A stretch of DNA of 64,000 bases from Streptomyces sp. NRRL F-2664 (GTDB lineage Bacteria; Actinomycetota; Actinomycetes; Streptomycetales; Streptomycetaceae). This document shows, piece after piece, positions 62,943-64,000 of this stretch. The translations under genes were made by a program, and so were the position numbers. Within the stretch, counting starts at the first letter, position 1. Every line of letters begins with the position of its first letter. Under the pieces are notes generated by a model. It made no database searches. It was not told where the DNA came from and saw only the letters and a list, made by a program, of their open reading frames with translations. The DNA lies in assembly GCF_000719345.1 (NCBI RefSeq), contig NZ_JOFX01000024.1, forward strand, positions 62,001 through 126,000. Direction: 5' to 3'.

Positions 62943-64000
62943 GTGGTAGACCGCAAGCCGCCGCTCACGTCCGAGGAGCTCCGCGTCCTCGTCGCGAGCG
63001 GCGAGATCGACACAGTCGTCCTGGCCTTCCCCGACATGCAGGGGCGGCTCCAGGGCAAGCGGTTCGCCGCACCGTTCTTCCTGGACGAGGTCCTCGCGCA
63101 CGGCACCGAGGGCTGCAACTACCTCCTGGCCGTCGACACCGAGATGAACACCGTCGACGGTTACGAGATGTCCTCGTGGGACCGGGGCTACGGCGACTTC
63201 GCCATGCACCCCGACCCCGCCACCCTGCGCCGCATCCCCTGGAATCCCGGCAGCGCCTTCCTCCTCGCCGACCTGGCCTGGAACGACGGCACGCCCGTGG
63301 TGGCCGCACCCCGCCAGATCCTGCGCCGCCAACTGGACCGCCTCGCCGAGCACGGGTACACCGCGATGGTCGGCACGGAGCTGGAGTTCATGGTCTTCCA
63401 GGACACCTACGAGCAGGCCTGGAACGCCAACTACCGCGGCCTGACCCCCGCCAACCAGTACAACATCGACTACTCGGTCCTCGGCACCGGCCGCATCGAA
63501 CCCCTGCTGCGCCGGATCCGCAACGAGATGCAGGCCGCCGGCCTGACCGTCGAGTCGGCCAAGGGCGAGTGCAACCTCGGCCAGCACGAGATCGCCTTCC
63601 GCTACGACGAGGCGCTCACCACCTGCGACCAGCACTCCGTCTACAAGACCGGCGCCAAGGAGATCGCCGCCCAGGAGGGCGTCTCGCTCACCTTCATGGC
63701 CAAGTACGACGAGCGCGAGGGCAACTCCTGTCACATCCACCTCTCGCTCACCGACGCCGACGGGCGCAACGCGATGGCCGGAGAGGGCCACGAGGAACAC
63801 GGCATGTCACCCGTGATGCGCCACTTCCTGGCCGGCCAGCTCGCCGCGCTGCGCGACTTCTCCCTTCTCTACGCCCCGAACGTCAACTCGTACAAGCGTT
63901 TCCGGCCGGGATCCTTCGCCCCGACCGCCGTCGCCTGGGGCCTCGACAACCGCACCTGCGCCCTGCGCGTCGTGGGCCGCGGCCGCTCCATGCGCTTCGA
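62943..64000 (+). CDS. glnA4: Glutamine synthetase family protein, GlnA4-type (3' partial)
   Basis: The first 352 residues of a glutamine-synthetase fold enzyme that runs off the window end. VLAFPDMQGRLQGKRF, MVGTELEFMVF, SAKGECNLGQHEIAFRY and SYKRFRPGSFAP follow the GS-II metal and nucleotide-binding motifs, and NSCHIHLSL is the His-rich site. The small N-terminal beta-grasp is present. Context with an amine permease, gamma-glutamyl hydrolase and FadR-type regulator matches S. coelicolor GlnA4 (SCO1613), a gamma-glutamylethanolamide synthetase as I recall; glutamine synthesis is less likely. GTG 62943 has AAGGAG at 8 bases. Confidence 0.88.
   Translation, partial: MVDRKPPLTSEELRVLVASGEIDTVVLAFPDMQGRLQGKRFAAPFFLDEVLAHGTEGCNYLLAVDTEMNTVDGYEMSSWDRGYGDFAMHPDPATLRRIPWNPGSAFLLADLAWNDGTPVVAAPRQILRRQLDRLAEHGYTAMVGTELEFMVFQDTYEQAWNANYRGLTPANQYNIDYSVLGTGRIEPLLRRIRNEMQAAGLTVESAKGECNLGQHEIAFRYDEALTTCDQHSVYKTGAKEIAAQEGVSLTFMAKYDEREGNSCHIHLSLTDADGRNAMAGEGHEEHGMSPVMRHFLAGQLAALRDFSLLYAPNVNSYKRFRPGSFAPTAVAWGLDNRTCALRVVGRGRSMRF

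Overview
The window looks like chromosomal core DNA from a Streptomyces. Base composition is very GC-rich with strong third-position GC bias. The gene content is typical of the genus: a chaplin cell-wall protein, mycothiol ligase (mshC), a glycerol (gyl-type) operon with an IclR regulator, a Pup-proteasome cluster, WYL regulators pafB/pafC, tatA/tatC, and a GlnA4-type glutamine synthetase. From memory the gene order resembles the SCO1613-SCO1675 region of S. coelicolor in reverse; no search was run. I see no rRNA, tRNA, CRISPR array, prophage or insertion sequence.

Layout. 0-8.2 kb: a chaplin-like surface protein (5' end cut by the window), small conserved proteins, an ATPase-dead RecD2-like protein coupled to an aldo/keto reductase, an F420-type LLM oxidoreductase, a ferritin-like protein and CorA. 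8.2-13 kb: a conserved actinobacterial block of histidine phosphatase, DUF3090, PI3/4-kinase-like SCO1664 family, mshC and a convergent PAC2 protein. 13-18.3 kb: glpF-glpK-glpD with an IclR regulator and matching palindromic operators. 18.5-23 kb: cobalamin-dependent metH and a HAD hydrolase. 23.4-28.5 kb: two tandem solute-binding lipoproteins without transporter partners, an orphan response regulator and a RecB-like Fe-S nuclease. 28.7-32 kb: M50 protease, TrmI, a secreted protein and a ferredoxin.

32.2-46 kb is the Pup-proteasome region: arc ATPase, dop, pup, an endonuclease VII-like gene, prcB, prcA, a LacI/MFS pair, pafA, two FKBPs, pafB and pafC. Pup is attached by PafA and removed by Dop; tagged proteins are unfolded by ARC and degraded by PrcBA. 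PafB and PafC resemble the DNA-damage activator PafBC. They are followed by two small genes, tatA, tatC, a lipid-kinase-like gene and a HelY/Mtr4-like helicase whose upstream region carries a near-match to a PafBC-type promoter.

51.8-58.8 kb holds a pseudouridine synthase, an iron-box-controlled siderophore-interacting protein, a 5'-3' exonuclease, an XRE-cupin regulator, a BtuF-like metal receptor, and a TDT transporter with a divergent LysR gene. 58.8-64 kb is a probable ethanolamine catabolic cluster: membrane protein, gamma-glutamyl hydrolase, permease, FadR-type regulator and glnA4 (cut by the window end).

The most unusual points are the nuclease gene embedded in the pup-prcBA operon and overlapping prcB, the PafBC-like promoter at helY, the dead RecD2-like protein, and eight genes whose -10 box sits 6-8 bases before ATG, which suggests leaderless transcripts.
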